A DNA stretch of 64,000 bases from Spinacia oleracea (GCF_020520425.1 NC_079491.1:26465449-26529448); one strand, 5' to 3'. Numbered from the stretch's first letter, positions 12,404 to 24,170 are shown. Notes: generated from the letters alone by a model not told the origin. Numbers and translations are program-made.

Positions 12404-14479
12404 TTTCTTTAAAGATGAAAAAAACCTTTGTAATCGCAGATAAAGTTATAAAACATTGTGTTTTAGCTACTTTTTTCAATCTTGGCGGTGGTCCTAACTT
12501 TGTATTATAATGAAAATGTTAGAAATTATGCATTTGTTTTACTTGATTTTAGTTTTATTTAAATTTAATTTCTTCAAAAGCTAAATGATCAGGTGTAATC
12601 GTAGCTAAACTTAGTAATTAAAAGCTAACTCTTCGAAGTTATGATCAAAACAATTTATTTACAATGTACGAAGTTGATATTTTTGGAATTTTGGATATCT
12701 TTACTATTTACAGGTTTAGATATACGGTAATAAAAAAAAATTAATTTGGAGATCGGTAAACATTTTCTGGTGTCGTTAAACTTATGGTAAGCCCTTGTAT
12801 AATCATAAAAATATATAACACATAATTAAACGATAAATCCAGTTTTATATTTCCAACAACCAACATATTTTTGATAATGAGGATAAATAATTATCTGATA
12901 GCTAGTCCCCATAAATGCAACAAGTAGCCAAAAAATCATAGTTTAAGGTGAAAAAAAACACCCAATTTTTTGTACTTTCATGATTAAAATGATCCCATAA
13001 AATGGTTATTAATACTTAAATAAAATTATTTTTGTCGACTCTTGTTAGGAATCGAACACGGGTTCACAAATTAAGTAGATGTTAAAGCAGCATAGCAGTG
13101 ACCATTGTGATAAGGGGTATCATCACGTCACTCTTTGGAAATGAAATTGTTTTAATCTAATTTTGTTGAGTTTGAGTTTTTTAAATTATGATTCCTTTAA
13201 AGGTGAAATAATCTTATATAATCGTAATCATCGTTAATACAATGTGTTGCGCTAACTTTTCCAATCTTGGAGGTGACAAACTATTTTGTATTATCAAAGA
13301 TATGAACAATTTAGGTTATTATAAAAATGTTAGGATTACATATCTATTTTAGTTGAGTTTGATTTTATTTTAAATTTAATTTCTTTAAATGTAAAATGAT
13401 CTCGAATAATGGTAATCATGGTTAATAAAAAAAATCAACATGTAACCTAACTTTTCAAAGTTACACCTAAACAATCTATCTACAACATATAAAGTCACCA
13501 GGCAATGGATGTCGAAAGTATACGGCAGAAAATGTTGTCGCTGGTGCTATCGTTGTGGCAGCTAGTACTTTACAACAATGACAGAAAATTTTATATTAAT
13601 CTAAAACCCCAAGATGAAATTTGAAATTTTTTATGGGGGCAGTGTTCAAAGTGACGTTTAAACTTCTTTACGGGAAATAGTGTTAATAAATTATATGGAT
13701 GTTTGAACTTACAAGTATTTAAATTTTGATAGGTTTTACGTTAAATTTATTTTGTTTTAAAAAGATCACAAAATATTTAGTTTGGAACAAACAAATAAAA
13801 TCACAAAATATTTAGTTTCTGGTAGAGGTTTGTTTTACATACAATCTCTTTTAGTTTGAAAGGATCATACCAAATTTCACTTTGAACACGATAAACAAAA
13901 TACAACATGATTTTAGTTTCTTGGAAGGGTTTGTAGTACATAGAATCCGTTTTGTTGTTAAAGGATCAACTACATTTACTTTTGAACACCATAAATAAAG
14001 TTAATTAATGATTTTGGTTTATCGATTTTCATTTCTTTATGTAAATATTGATCCCATAAAACACATGATATTAAAAAAAAATCCCAATCTCTTGTTAGGA
14101 TTCGAAAACGGGTGAATAATGTAGATTAGACAACGTTCAAGTGACCAATATGACAAAGGGTATCAACACGTCTGAATTGCAATACAAATTGATATGACTT
14201 TTACTTCAAATATTAATTCTTTTAAAAATGAATGATCCCATAAACTGATATACGGATTTAAAAATATTGTGTTTTGCTCATGTCAAGATCCGAACATATG
14301 TTGCACGCATATAGATAAAGCTCAAACGGTTTTGCAGTGACCATCATGACAAAGGGGTATCAGCACGTCAATAACTACAACATAAATTCTTTTATCTATT
14401 TAGATGGAGTATGGTTTTATTTCTTTTTCGATGTACTTAAAATCGTAATGATTCCATGACATCATAATTCATGTTAAAG

Positions 14480-15754
14480 TAGATGGTTTTAGTTGTTATC
14501 GTATTGTATCATTGCAAAATCATCTATTACTATGGTATTAGTTTAGAATTTTTTTATAAACGTTTTGAATGGAATGGATTATACAATATGATTAGTATGA
14601 CACACCCTTTCCTATAATACAATACAATAATAAAATAAGTCGTGAAGGCTTGACAAATGAATTAAGTTCGCCACGTGAGTCTTCGCCAGATGTTATAGAT
14701 ATGTTGAATTGTGAACCCGAGTTCGATTCGTTATGCACAAAGGGTAATTGGGAGAAAATTGTTTTATTTTTATTTTGATTTATTATGTTAATAACAAAGT
14801 TTATATTTGAGGAGATTGTGTTTTAATTGTGGGAGCATTACATGTATAATGAAATCTAAATACACACTACTTATTAACTTCATTTGTTATTGTTCTTTAT
14901 ATAAAATTTTAGGTGGTTTACTATAATGTGCTGATACCCTGCTAACTTGGTTACTTGATCATCCTTAAACTATGTTAAACCCGTGTTGGATCCTACGGGA
15001 AAAAATTGTTGCCACTGTTATTTTTTTTTCTTTTTACTTTTGGTTTTATGTATGAGTATATTTTATTCAATTTCTAAAATAAAAATACATTTATGAGTAT
15101 CTTTTATACAATTTCTAGAATCATAAACACAACTTATATGATTTCATGCTATACGATAGCTTCAACATTCCATTGTCACTTAATTAAACAAAGCAGCCAT
15201 TGTCACTTTCAATTCATCATTTCCAGTTTCGGAGAAAGTCGAATAATAACACATTACATATCTAGTTCTCTACTATACCTTCCTACACTCAGTACATCGC
15301 AACTGAAACTAATTAAATCTTAATAAAACTCTCTTGGTAATTTCATCAAACAAGTTATATGCATTATTAAACCCATGGAAGTGTTTTTAATGGCAGACAT
15401 TTAGATGCTTTTAAAATGTCATATAAAACTCACAAACTCATTGTAATAGTTATGGGCTTCAAAAATGGCCGCCATTTTCGTAGATAACTAGAGAAAGCTT
15501 TCTCTTGAAAGATGACAATGGAAGTTATATACTTACGAATATGGAAGTTGTTTGGCGCTCTCTGGTTGTCTGATTATGGAAGATGACATTTTCCCTCTGA
15601 AGTTACATACGAATATGGAAGATGACATTTTGGCGCTCATCGAAAATGTTCCCTCTGAAGTTGTATTTTTGGCGCAATTTGCTGAAATTTTTTTGCGCCT
15701 AAAATACATTTTTCAAATTGGTTTCCCCCCTCTTTTTTTAGTGGGATTTGTGAG
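14480..15754. other. AT-rich intergenic sequence
   Basis: There is no supported gene. An inverse-orientation copy of the tRNA-like block lies at about 14929-14990. A short duplication, GAATATGGAAGATGACATTTT / ATGGAAGATGACATTTTCCC with CCCTCTGAAGTT, occurs at 15575-15660. The ORF across 15552-15812 has no recognisable domain. Confidence 0.4.
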
Positions 15755-15830
15755 GTGGCATTGTTTAATTGGTGGTGTGCAAGATACCTTTGCACACCAT
15801 GTGTATTCCTAGCCTTTTCCTTTCTCAATG
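15755..15830 (+). repeat. Short hairpin-bearing repeat, copy 2 (inverted to 7631-7715)
   Basis: It reads GAGGTGGCATTG...GGTGGTGTGCAAGATACC...GCACACCATGTGTA...TTTCTCAATG. This matches the reverse complement of 7631-7715 and keeps the GTGTGCAA/TTGCACAC stem. Function is unknown; it may be the end of an element or a small dispersed repeat. Confidence 0.5.
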
Positions 15831-16209
15831 ATATGGCCCATCATAGAACTCTTTTTTTTATAAAAAAAATAAAATAAAATAAAATAAAATATATAGACTT
15901 TATTTTATCAAACAACAATATAATATTCTCTCCCTCCTTTTTCATTCATTATATTTGATATTTTACATGTGAGGATAAATCAATGTGGATGTAATTTTTT
16001 TAAAAAACAATGCAAATTATGTTTATTAATGTATAGTAATATTTTTATTTTTTTCAAAAATTTGACATTGGAAAATTACGGGGGATTTAATTTTCTAAAG
16101 GAAAAATGGAAGAGACTAAAAAAATTATTTTGCACAATTTTTAATAGCATATTAGGGGGAATTTAATTTATGTTATAATATAAAAGAAATATATCAAATA
16201 TAAAGAAGA

Positions 16210-16530
16210 AAATGGGACAACTAAAAAGAAATATTTAAAAAATAAAAAGGGACGAAATGTATAATGTATTGGGAGTATGATTTTTGTCCATTTATTGTAT
16301 TATTATTATTTGCTTAGAGATTTAATTTCCTAATGGAAAAATGAGAGAGATTTAATACTCCAATTAATTTAACTGATTAAAATAATTATTTTGCACAATT
16401 TTAATAGGAGTAGCATATTAGGGGAACCAAAAAGAAATATTTAAAAAGTAAAAAGGGACGAATGGTATAATGTATTGGGAGTATGATTATTGTCCATTTA
16501 TTGTATTATTATTATTTGCTTAGAGATTGA
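16210..16530. repeat. Two-copy direct repeat upstream of GDSL gene 1
   Basis: An AAAAAGAAATATTTAAAAA...AAAAGGGACGAA...GTATAATGTATTGGGAGTAT...TTGCTTAGAGATT segment is present at about 16220-16325 and again at about 16427-16530. The two are separated by AT-rich spacer also found in the preceding 200 bp. The duplication lies 350-650 bp upstream of the first GDSL gene, so it could sit in its distal promoter. The GGGACGAA..GGGAGTA edge resembles decayed Stowaway-type ends. Confidence 0.45.
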
Positions 16531-16811
16531 TGCAATTTACTTATATAATATGCTTTGGAATTATCTAAATTAAGTTACACGCATAATTCAGAAGCAAAGT
16601 AGCCATATTGTGTGAATCTTAAGGAAAGAAAATGAATGATGAAACATGAAAACCTTCCCAAAAGAACACAAAAACCAAATGATTCTTGTAATAACAAAGG
16701 AAATAATAGAAAAAATGGTGAAAATCTCATCAAATCATCAAATAGTTAGTTGCCAACGAAAAAGGTTCAAACCCCATTATCATGATCATGACAAATCCCT
16801 TTGAAGCTACC

Positions 16812-16820
16812 TTATAAATA
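16812..16820 (+). promoter_or_regulatory. TATA box of GDSL gene 1
   Basis: CTTATAAATAC lies about 70 bp upstream of the chosen ATG at 16890, a normal plant TATA-to-start distance. Confidence 0.6.
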
Positions 16821-16889
16821 CATACTCCCATAAGCAATGAGCAATACATGAGTTGTAGTAGATATTGAATTCGGGCGACGCGGTAGGTG

Positions 16890-19169
16890 ATGATGATGAA
16901 GAGAACAATGAGTTGTTACTTAATGTTGTTTCAATTGTTCATACAATCCTTATTGTTCTCTTCACCAATATTATGTGTTAGGGCTACTAACAATGGTGTG
17001 GGAAGCTCCCTTGTAGGCAAAAAAGATCTAGTTAGAATGGCTAAGAAGTTTGAGGCCATCTATCAATTTGGTGACTCTCTTTCCGACACCGGCAACTACG
17101 TTCGAGAGGCCACCGGTGAAAACTCCAGCTATAATAAGCTCCCTTATGGCCAAAGCTACTACCCCACGGGCCGTGCCTCTAATGGTCTTCTCATGGTGGA
17201 TTACATTGGTACGCTTCTTTCTTGGTTGTTTTTAATAATCGCTCATAAACAAACGGAGCCTAAGTGCATGTTAGTTCAAACCATCAAAATCTGCTTAATT
17301 ATTGTAAGACGTTAAAAGTTACCGATGAAAACTATATATACATTCGTTACATATAAATACGTATAAGGAGTTAAAAATTAAGATATTACTTAACGTAATG
17401 CACTTCTAATTTAGTTCAAATTTAGATAGAAAATTAATGTACGTTAAAAGCCATTAATTAGTAATTGAGTTTGAGTAAAACATAATGAGGCCGGCTATGG
17501 AATGATGTACGTATACCAAACTTACCATTATTAGGAATAACACAATTAATTTTGGATTACTCTTCCCATTAGGGGTAACATTTAAATTTTAATATATCAT
17601 CCAAATTAATTAAGGGCGAGACCGTCTCACTAAAAACTTGTTTATTTATTTTTTGGCCGTTATACTTGTACGTGATCGAGTGACTAAGTATTTGGATTTG
17701 TGCATGATATATAGCAATGTTCTTCCATCTACCACTCTTGAACCCATTTCTTGATAATGGAAGCGACTTCACACATGGAGCTAATTTCGCGGTAATAGGC
17801 GCTACTGCTAATGGGAGATATAATTCCTTGGCTAGGCAACTTACATGGTTTAGATATCACCTCATATCGACTTACTCTTATCCAACAGGTACATATACTT
17901 AAATACTATATTATTGAATTTGTACATTTACGTACCATCCCTTAATTGTATATGTCTAATATCTATTTTGGTTGATTGCAGCAATTAGAAAAAAACTCGA
18001 AAATTCATTGGTGATAATGGGAGAAATTGGAGGCAATGACTTCAACGGTCCTTTTAATCAAGGCAAAACAATACATGAAGTAGCTAAGCTTATCCCCGGA
18101 GTGTTGAAAACCATTAAAAATGCAGTCGAGGTGAGTTGGATCGAGTTCAGTTTTGTTTGATTTGGTTTACTCCAGTCATGTTCGGGTGTTATCATTTTAG
18201 TTTTGAAAAAAACATCGAGGTTATATTTTTTAAAGTATTGTTCGAGTGGCTCTCGATTTTGGTACTACCTAAAAGGTATAGATACACGAGATATATTTGT
18301 GTTACATAGACAACTTAAATGTACGTGACTAACAATGATATAACTAAGTATTGTTGCTTAATTTTCAGGAAGTGATTACCCTAGGGGCAACTAGTATCGT
18401 GGTGCCAGGGAACTTTCCTATCGGATGTGTGCCTCTTTATCTTGTTAATTTTGTCACAAATGATTCTTCAAAGTATGATAAACTTGGGTGTTTGAAGGAC
18501 TACAACAACTTCTCAAAGTTCTATAATCAGCGGTTGAAACAAGTCATCCGACAATTGCAACGAGAGTACCCGGATGTGGCCATTGTATACGCAGACTACT
18601 ACTCAGCATTGTCATGGGTCATTGCTAATGCCCCCCAATTAGGTAAGATTTTGTCGGATTTCATCTTAAAATCAATTATTAATTGGAGTGGGAGTCGCCT
18701 CCTCCTTATATACAATTACACGGAGTACTTGGGTTGGACATGTCACTTACATATTGCCTTAATTCCTTATACATTTAGACTACACATTATAATGTGCACC
18801 ACTTTTTCAATATTTGTGCTACAATGTTTCTTTAATTATCATAATTATTTTATTTCAAAATTGAATTTTGCATTTGTGTTCAAGTCTTCAACCATATATT
18901 AACAAAAGTTATATTTAACAGGGATTGAGCAAGGCGATACTACAAAGGTTTGTTGTGGAACCGGTGATAACCCTTACAATTTTGGCGGAAAAGGTTGTGG
19001 TAGTCCGGGATCTTGGATTTGTGAAGATCCTAACAAAAGAATAAGTTGGGATGGAGTTCATATGACTCAAGAAGGAAACAAAGGTGTTGCAGACCAATTA
19101 CTAGAACAATTTGTACCTGCACTTGACAAGCAAATTCGAAGACGGCGACGTAGGAAACCTATTAGATAA
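16890..19169 (+). CDS. GDSL esterase/lipase, secreted (tandem copy 1, five exons)
   Basis: This is a serine esterase of the SGNH/GDSL family, probably acting in the secretory pathway or apoplast on ester-linked small molecules or lipids. Inferred exons are 16890-17208, 17715-17888, 17982-18130, 18369-18642 and 18922-19169. All introns are GT-AG and the joined length of 1164 nt gives 387 aa in frame. The ATG at 16890 is the first in frame and is followed by a hydrophobic signal peptide (about 1-31). Visible motifs are FGDSLSDTGN at 60-69 (Ser63 nucleophile), GANFAVIGATANG (block II region), GEIGGND at 178-184, and WDGVHMT with Asp349 and His352 completing the triad. VVPGNFPIGCVP and the overall order match the acetylajmalan esterase / sinapine esterase / At1g28580 group. 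The tail is strongly basic (six consecutive Arg plus Lys), unlike copy 3. The exact substrate is unknown. Confidence 0.92.
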
Positions 19170-19480
19170 ACTTAAGAGATGATTTATAAAGTTTATATTT
19201 TAATTTTATGTCCAACCGTGAATTATACGGAGTATTATTATTGAGATCGAGCAGTTAGTACACTTGGTATTTAACTAGCTACATAAGTACATAAAGGGTA
19301 TTCCCAATGCATGGTTTAATTCATCTTTACTCAAATTGATGAAATTTTGAATATTATAAATTTATACATATGCGAATAAATTAAGATGATTTTCTTGTTC
19401 GATCACTCGTTGCATCGGTTGACTTTAAGTGTACTTTTTATTCAAGGTAAAGTAGCAGATAACTTCAAATTAGCAACCAA
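19170..19480. other. 3' flank of GDSL gene 1
   Basis: This is the AT-rich 3' untranslated/intergenic region between the stop codon and the tRNA. No further element was recognised; a CAA-rich stretch (AGCAACCAAG) just before the tRNA fits plant tRNA transcription starts. Confidence 0.4.
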
Positions 19481-19554
19481 GGCCCATTAGCTCAGTTGGT
19501 TAGAGCGTGGTGCTAATAACGCCAAGGTCGCAGGTTCGACCCCTGCATGGGCCA
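19481..19554 (+). tRNA. tRNA-Ile (anticodon AAU)
   Basis: It decodes isoleucine AUU/AUC codons (AUC after A-to-I editing at the wobble base). The 74-nt sequence folds into a full cloverleaf: acceptor GGCCCAT pairs with ATGGGCC plus discriminator A; the D arm is AGCTCAGTTGGTTAGAGC (A box); the anticodon loop is CTAATAA with AAT; the T arm is CAGGTTCGACCCCTG (B box GGTTCGACC). There is no intron and no encoded CCA. T-rich runs (CTTTTTCTTTTT, about 19561-19572) follow as a Pol III terminator. All stems look intact, so it is probably functional. Confidence 0.96.
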
Positions 19555-19560
19555 TTAATT

Positions 19561-19572
19561 CTTTTTCTTTTT
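19561..19572 (+). terminator. Pol III terminator of tRNA-Ile
   Basis: Two T runs of five bases each follow the tRNA within 20 bp, as expected for RNA polymerase III termination. Confidence 0.6.
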
Positions 19573-19798
19573 ATTTAAGGTAAGATTGTTATGTGATTGA
19601 GAAATCATAATTTCTGAAGTCCGAAGTATTATTTTTTCCGGCTTATTTGCTCACTAACCACATGATTTAAGTTGCCGTAACACAAGGATAATGCTAAATA
19701 TTGATCAATTATACACTAAGGTTACGTTTAATTCACCTTATTTCTCCTGATCTGATCTACTGTGATCTTATTTTTTCTGATCTGATTGTTCATATTAA

Positions 19799-21128
19799 TA
19801 GGGCTGTCAAAAAGTGGCCCGATCCGAGAAACCGACCGACATTCGAACCGAATATATTCGAGAAGTAGAGGCTCTTAAAACCGATCCGACATTGATCCAA
19901 ATCTCGATTTGACCCGTGAATCAAAAACCCGAACCCGATCTGCTAACAACCTGAGGAGACCCGTAACCCGACTAGTATCCGACTAGTTTTAACCGAACTG
20001 AACCCGCATCCTACCCGATAGTAATTAAAAATCCGATTTTACCCGATAACAACTGCGACTGATAAAAACCGATATCCAGTTTAATCCGCATTATTGTTGA
20101 CCCAATCCGAATGAACCCAAAACCGACTTTCAACCGATTTTTCACCAATTCGACCCGAATCTATCCGGCATTCGAAAATAACCCGACTCGGTTTAACCCG
20201 AAAACCTAAAAGTCACTACCCATAATCGATTTGATTCTATCCGGTTTGATCCAAATACCATTTAGTCTACTCAATATTAATTTGACTCAACTAAACCAAG
20301 TGAACTATTAACTACCTAAACTCCAATTCCATGTACACATTTTTTTTTACCATAGCTAATTTATTGTCATTATTGGTATATAAATAGAAGTTTTAAACAT
20401 TAAAAAACAGTATGAAATTAATTAAAAATAACAATAGTAATGTTTTATGTCATTGGTCTTCCCATTTCAAAGTTTTACTTAACCAACCAAGAACTCAGTT
20501 GGTGAAGTTTGATTCTACAAAAATTATACTTATATTAATAAAGTATCAGAATTTGATAGTGAACTTGAGATTACTTGATCCATAAAACATAAGAATATAT
20601 ACAAGTCAACCTGATCTTAGCTTGAACCGCAAACTCGATCAATCCGCAATTGACCGGCATCTGAGAAACGACCAACCTAAAATTGACCCGAACCCAGGGA
20701 TTTATCCGATCTTCACATGACGCGTTTCCGCAGTAAACCGGTTAAAATAGTAACCAAATCCGACATACACCTGAATCCGAGACTTATCCGATCCAGACAT
20801 GACCTGTACCCACAATAAACCGGTCAAAATAGCAACTGTATCCGACATACACTCGAACCAAACTAGACCCCAACCAAATTAAGCCGATACAAAACCATTT
20901 TAAACCCAACCGGCTCAAACCGAACCCGAGATTTAACCGAACCGAAACCGACTCGAACCGAAAATAATATATTACCTAACTTCATCCATACATGAAGTTA
21001 TCCAAACCAATCTGAATTGACCCAGAGAGAAACATTGACCCGATATTATCCAATTTCGACGAGTCCCGAACCGTTTATAACCGATCTGAAACTGATATGA
21101 TATGATGACCCGATTTGACACCCCCACT
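19799..21128. mobile_element. hAT-like non-autonomous element full of CCGAACCCGA-type motifs
   Basis: The left end TAGGGCTGTCAAA and right end TTTGACACCCCCA form short inverted ends of the type seen on plant hAT MITEs (compare TAGACCTGTCAAA at 22581). The flanks are similar but imperfect (TTCATATTAA versus TTCATTATTAA), perhaps a decayed target duplication. The interior is about 1.3 kb of irregular repeats built from ACCCGA, AACCGAC, CCGATC and GACCCG. There is no ORF of note; a less repetitive AT-rich stretch lies at 20270-20600. Confidence 0.5.
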
Positions 21129-21243
21129 TCATTATTAATATTTAAATAAAACTTTAATTATTATGATTTACATGAAAAATAAAATTTATTCAAATTTATA
21201 ATATTGTTATTATAAATTACACATTATTTATTTGACTTTAGTC

Positions 21244-21247
<4 letters not shown>

Positions 21248-21308
<61 letters not shown>
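21248..21308. repeat. (AT)n microsatellite
   Basis: An uninterrupted AT dinucleotide run of about 60 bp directly precedes the GATCTGGACATG repeat tract. Confidence 0.95.
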
Positions 21309-21310
<2 letters not shown>

Positions 21311-21825
21311 ACATGGTATGGATATATTGTTTCTGATATGGACATAATGGTTTCGACCTGGACATTATTTGGACTTACCGATTTTGATCAGGACGTATGA
21401 GTTCTTATTTGGACAGATTGGTTCAGTTATGGACATGATCTTTATAGATCGGTTCTAATCTGGATATGATCAGTACTATACAGATCGGTTATGATATGGA
21501 AATGAGTTGTAAGTACAGGTCAGTACAGGTCAGTACAGATCTGGATATGAGTTGTATAGATCGGTTCAAATCTAGACATGATATGCATATACCGATTCTG
21601 ATCTGGACATAACAGTTATGATCTGGACACAATAGTTCTGATCTGGACATGATCTGTACATCTTGATTGTGATATGGACATGATCTGTACAGATTGATTA
21701 TGATATGGACATGACAGGTCGGTTCTGATCTTGACATGATCTATACGTACATACCAGTTATGATCTGGACATAACATGTCCAGATCATAATTGATATGTG
21801 CATTTCATGTCCAGATCAGAATCGA
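21309..21825. repeat. Irregular minisatellite based on GATCTGGACATGATCTGTACAG
   Basis: About 500 bp is made of short, variably spaced copies of GGTTCTGATCTGGACATGA and CTGTACAGATCGG units, including a triplicated GGTCAGTACA at 21525-21545. The period is irregular (about 20-35 bp). An ORF on the minus strand here is a by-product of the repeat. Confidence 0.7.
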
Positions 21826-22026
21826 GGGTAAATTAGAGCCACAAGCTAATTAAAAAGGGAGTATTTTTAGGCTATGAGGATGGTGTTAAATGGTATAGAA
21901 TGTGGTCTAGGCATTCCACTTCTCCCTTTTTCGATTAACAAAAGGTTTTGCATGTATAACGTGTACAATAAATTTATTTTACATCGCGATAACTTTTATC
22001 TAGTTTATTTTTTGTAAGTTTTAATA

Positions 22027-22301
22027 CTCCCTCTGTATTTTATTAAAATATACACTTTGACGAAACGTAGTTTTAGGAGAGTTAGTTGAATTTATTAAAA
22101 TAAAATGAAATTGAGGTAGTGGGTGAATAATTTATTATAGTAAAAAAGATGATGTGGGTAAGTGTGGGGACCAAAAAAAAGAGAAATATTAATATAATTG
22201 GAAGTGAGGACCATGAAATGTCAAAAAAGAAAAGTGTATCCTTTAATAAAATACGACAACTTAGAATTAAAAGTGTATCATTTAATAAAATACGAAGGGA
22301 G
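22027..22301. mobile_element. Stowaway-like MITE
   Basis: The left end CTCCCTCTGTATTTTATTAAA and right end TTTAATAAAATACGAAGGGAG are inverted repeats. The left flank is TA and the right is TT (one changed base of a TA target). At about 275 bp without coding it fits a Tc1/mariner-derived MITE. Confidence 0.7.
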
Positions 22302-22580
22302 TTTGTTTTGAAACTTTTATATAATGAAAAAAAATGATAGATAAACATTTGAAAGGATTTTGTACATTATTAGTGATTTTGAATAAATAGTTTATTAAAA
22401 TGAAAATTTTATCACTAAAAAATAGAATTTTTTCGCATTATATATGTGTAATTTTTAAGCATATTGATTTAACTTTACTCTGATGTACAATATTGTACAC
22501 CACCTTTAAATAATATTTGTGTTCTAACAAAGATGAGGTTGACTACACCGCTGGTCACCAGCGGTTTTATCATCCATACC

Positions 22581-23127
22581 TAGACCTGTCAAACGGGTCG
22601 GTCGGGTCGGGTTGTAAAAAATTATTTTCGGGTTCGGGTTGAATCGGGTCGGTCACTTTTGGGTTCGGGTTTATAAATGCTTGTTCAAGACCCAGAACTT
22701 TCGGCTTCGGGTCGACCCAACGGGTTGAGAGATTTTAAAACGCGCATTATATTTTCATTAATTTAGGTAATAAATATACAAAATATGAGCAAAAATTAAC
22801 AAATTTTCCTACACAAGTTTATATTTAGTAAATTCAACCATATAATGGCGTATAATTCAAATTAAAATTATATTACACACAACAATAGTAAAAACAACCT
22901 GTTTATTATGCTTTAATTTTCTAATAATCTCATTTTTTAGTATAAATACAATGATTTTCAATCGGTCGGGTCCTAAACGGGTTCGGTCGGGTTTTGACCC
23001 ATTACATTTCGGGTTGCTCGGGTTCGGATAAAATCGGGTTACGGGTCACAAAATCTTGTTCAGGACCCATTATTTTCGGGTCGGGTTCGGGTCGGTTTTC
23101 GGGTCCGGTCGATTTTTGACAGGTCTA
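22581..23127. mobile_element. hAT-type MITE with perfect 8-bp TSD
   Basis: The ends are TAGACCTGTCAAA and TTTTTGACAGGTCTA, flanked by an exact 8-bp duplication TCCATACC at 22573-22580 and 23128-23135. An 8-bp duplication and these ends are typical of hAT elements. The inner margins are dense in GGGTCGGGTCGG / CGGGTTCGGGT runs on both sides; the centre is AT-rich and non-coding. It is a smaller relative in style of the 19799-21128 element. Confidence 0.88.
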
Positions 23128-23398
23128 TCCATACCCACCCAAAAAAAAAAATGAAAAAGATGCTCACCATTAAATAAATGTGTAAAAATGTTGCTAACCT
23201 GTTATATACTGTCAACGGTAATATAAGTATTGTTATTGTGGTAAATATATTGTCATTGTTGTATTAAAATACTGTCACAATCACCCAAAAAAAATGGAAA
23301 TGAAATAAAATAGAAAAAGTAAAGGGACCACTTAAATGAATGGGTAAAAGTGTTGCATATTAAATGAATGGGTAAAAGTATGTATAGAAAGTGTTATA

Positions 23399-23658
23399 CT
23401 CCCTCCGTCCCTTAATACTCGCAACGTTTTGACCGGACACGCTTGTCAATGCACAACTTTGACCACCAATATCTTCAACTACATATTATAAAAACTTATA
23501 AAAATATTAATATTTTGAAAATATATATTAAGATGAAGCCAACAATATATTATATACTAACATTTGTTTTTATATATTAGAAATAAAATAGGGTCAAAGT
23601 GAATTATGTGAATAGTGCAAAAAGTCAAAACGGTGCGAGTATTAAGGGACAGAGGGAG
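23399..23658. mobile_element. Stowaway-like MITE with TA duplication
   Basis: It has long terminal inverted repeats (CTCCCTCCGTCCCTTAATAC... and ...GTATTAAGGGACAGAGGGAG), flanked by TA on both sides (23397-23398 and 23659-23660). The length is 260 bp. It interrupts a block rich in ATTGTCATTGTTGTATTAA repeats that resumes after it. Confidence 0.88.
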
Positions 23659-24170
23659 TATAAGTATTGTCATCGTTTGCATAAATATTGTCATTATTGT
23701 ATTAAAATATTGTCATTGTTGTATTAACTACTGTCATTGTTGCTGATACTTTGTACTCTGTGTTTGACTATTTAACGCCTTTGGTGAAAATAATATCTTA
23801 CCCCTGAATATGGATAAACCGTCGGTGACCCGGTGTACCCTACCTCAACAAAGATACTCCTCCTGCAAGGAATTTTCAATACTTTATAAAATTTTATTCA
23901 TTGAGTATGCAACGAAATAATCCCCCTGTTAAATTTTTTAAATCCAATTTAAGAATATTTTTCTTATTGCTATTATTTTTCTACATTTTTCTAAATTACC
24001 TTTTATAGTAAAGAAATTTTATTTTTTCCTTTATAGGCCCACCACATTAGTCCACTTACTATTACTTTAATCTACTCAAAATATAAATATATATACTCCG
24101 TAATCTCATTTTCTTGGTTTTTAGTGTTGCGTTGACCATCTACGTAAAGGAGAATAGCTTAGAACAAGAA
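23659..24170. other. AT-rich intergenic sequence with TATTGTCATTGTTGTATTA repeats
   Basis: Short repeats of ATTGTCATTGTTGTATTAA at 23665-23740 match those at 23215-23290 on the other side of the Stowaway insertion. No gene is seen. Confidence 0.4.

Larger units (their letters stand above)
7880..14480 (-). repeat. Degenerate tandem/dispersed repeat array with tRNA-like blocks
   Basis: Related segments recur on the same strand. A block reading (plus strand) AAGAATCGAACACGGGT, then AGTGACCATTGTAGCAAGGGG and TATCAGCACGTAAGTCATTGC appears near 7980, 8800, 9925, 11350, 11700, 13050, 14095 and 14285. It is followed each time by TTGAGAATTCTAAATATGAT-like sequence and AGGTGAAATGATCC. Longer segments also repeat: 9409-9840 matches 10846-11270 (offset about 1.43 kb) and 8480-8700 matches 12710-12960. 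On the minus strand the block resembles tRNA internal promoter boxes (GCTACAATGGT as A box, GTTCGATTC as B box). Inverse-orientation copies of the block occur at about 9221-9300 and 14929-14990. It is interrupted by a CACTA-like remnant and a Mutator-type MITE. I see no coding capacity. Confidence 0.6.

Noticed and set aside
7880..14480. Possible CRISPR-like or true satellite array
   Set aside because: The repeats are long, diverged and irregularly spaced in a plant genome; there are no short identical repeats with unique spacers and no constant monomer length.
17569..17772. Minus-strand ORFs opposite GDSL exons and introns (also at 27286-27567, 28938-29169)
   Set aside because: They are shadows of the coding strand or intron sequence; the + strand exon model explains the region with conserved motifs and splice sites.
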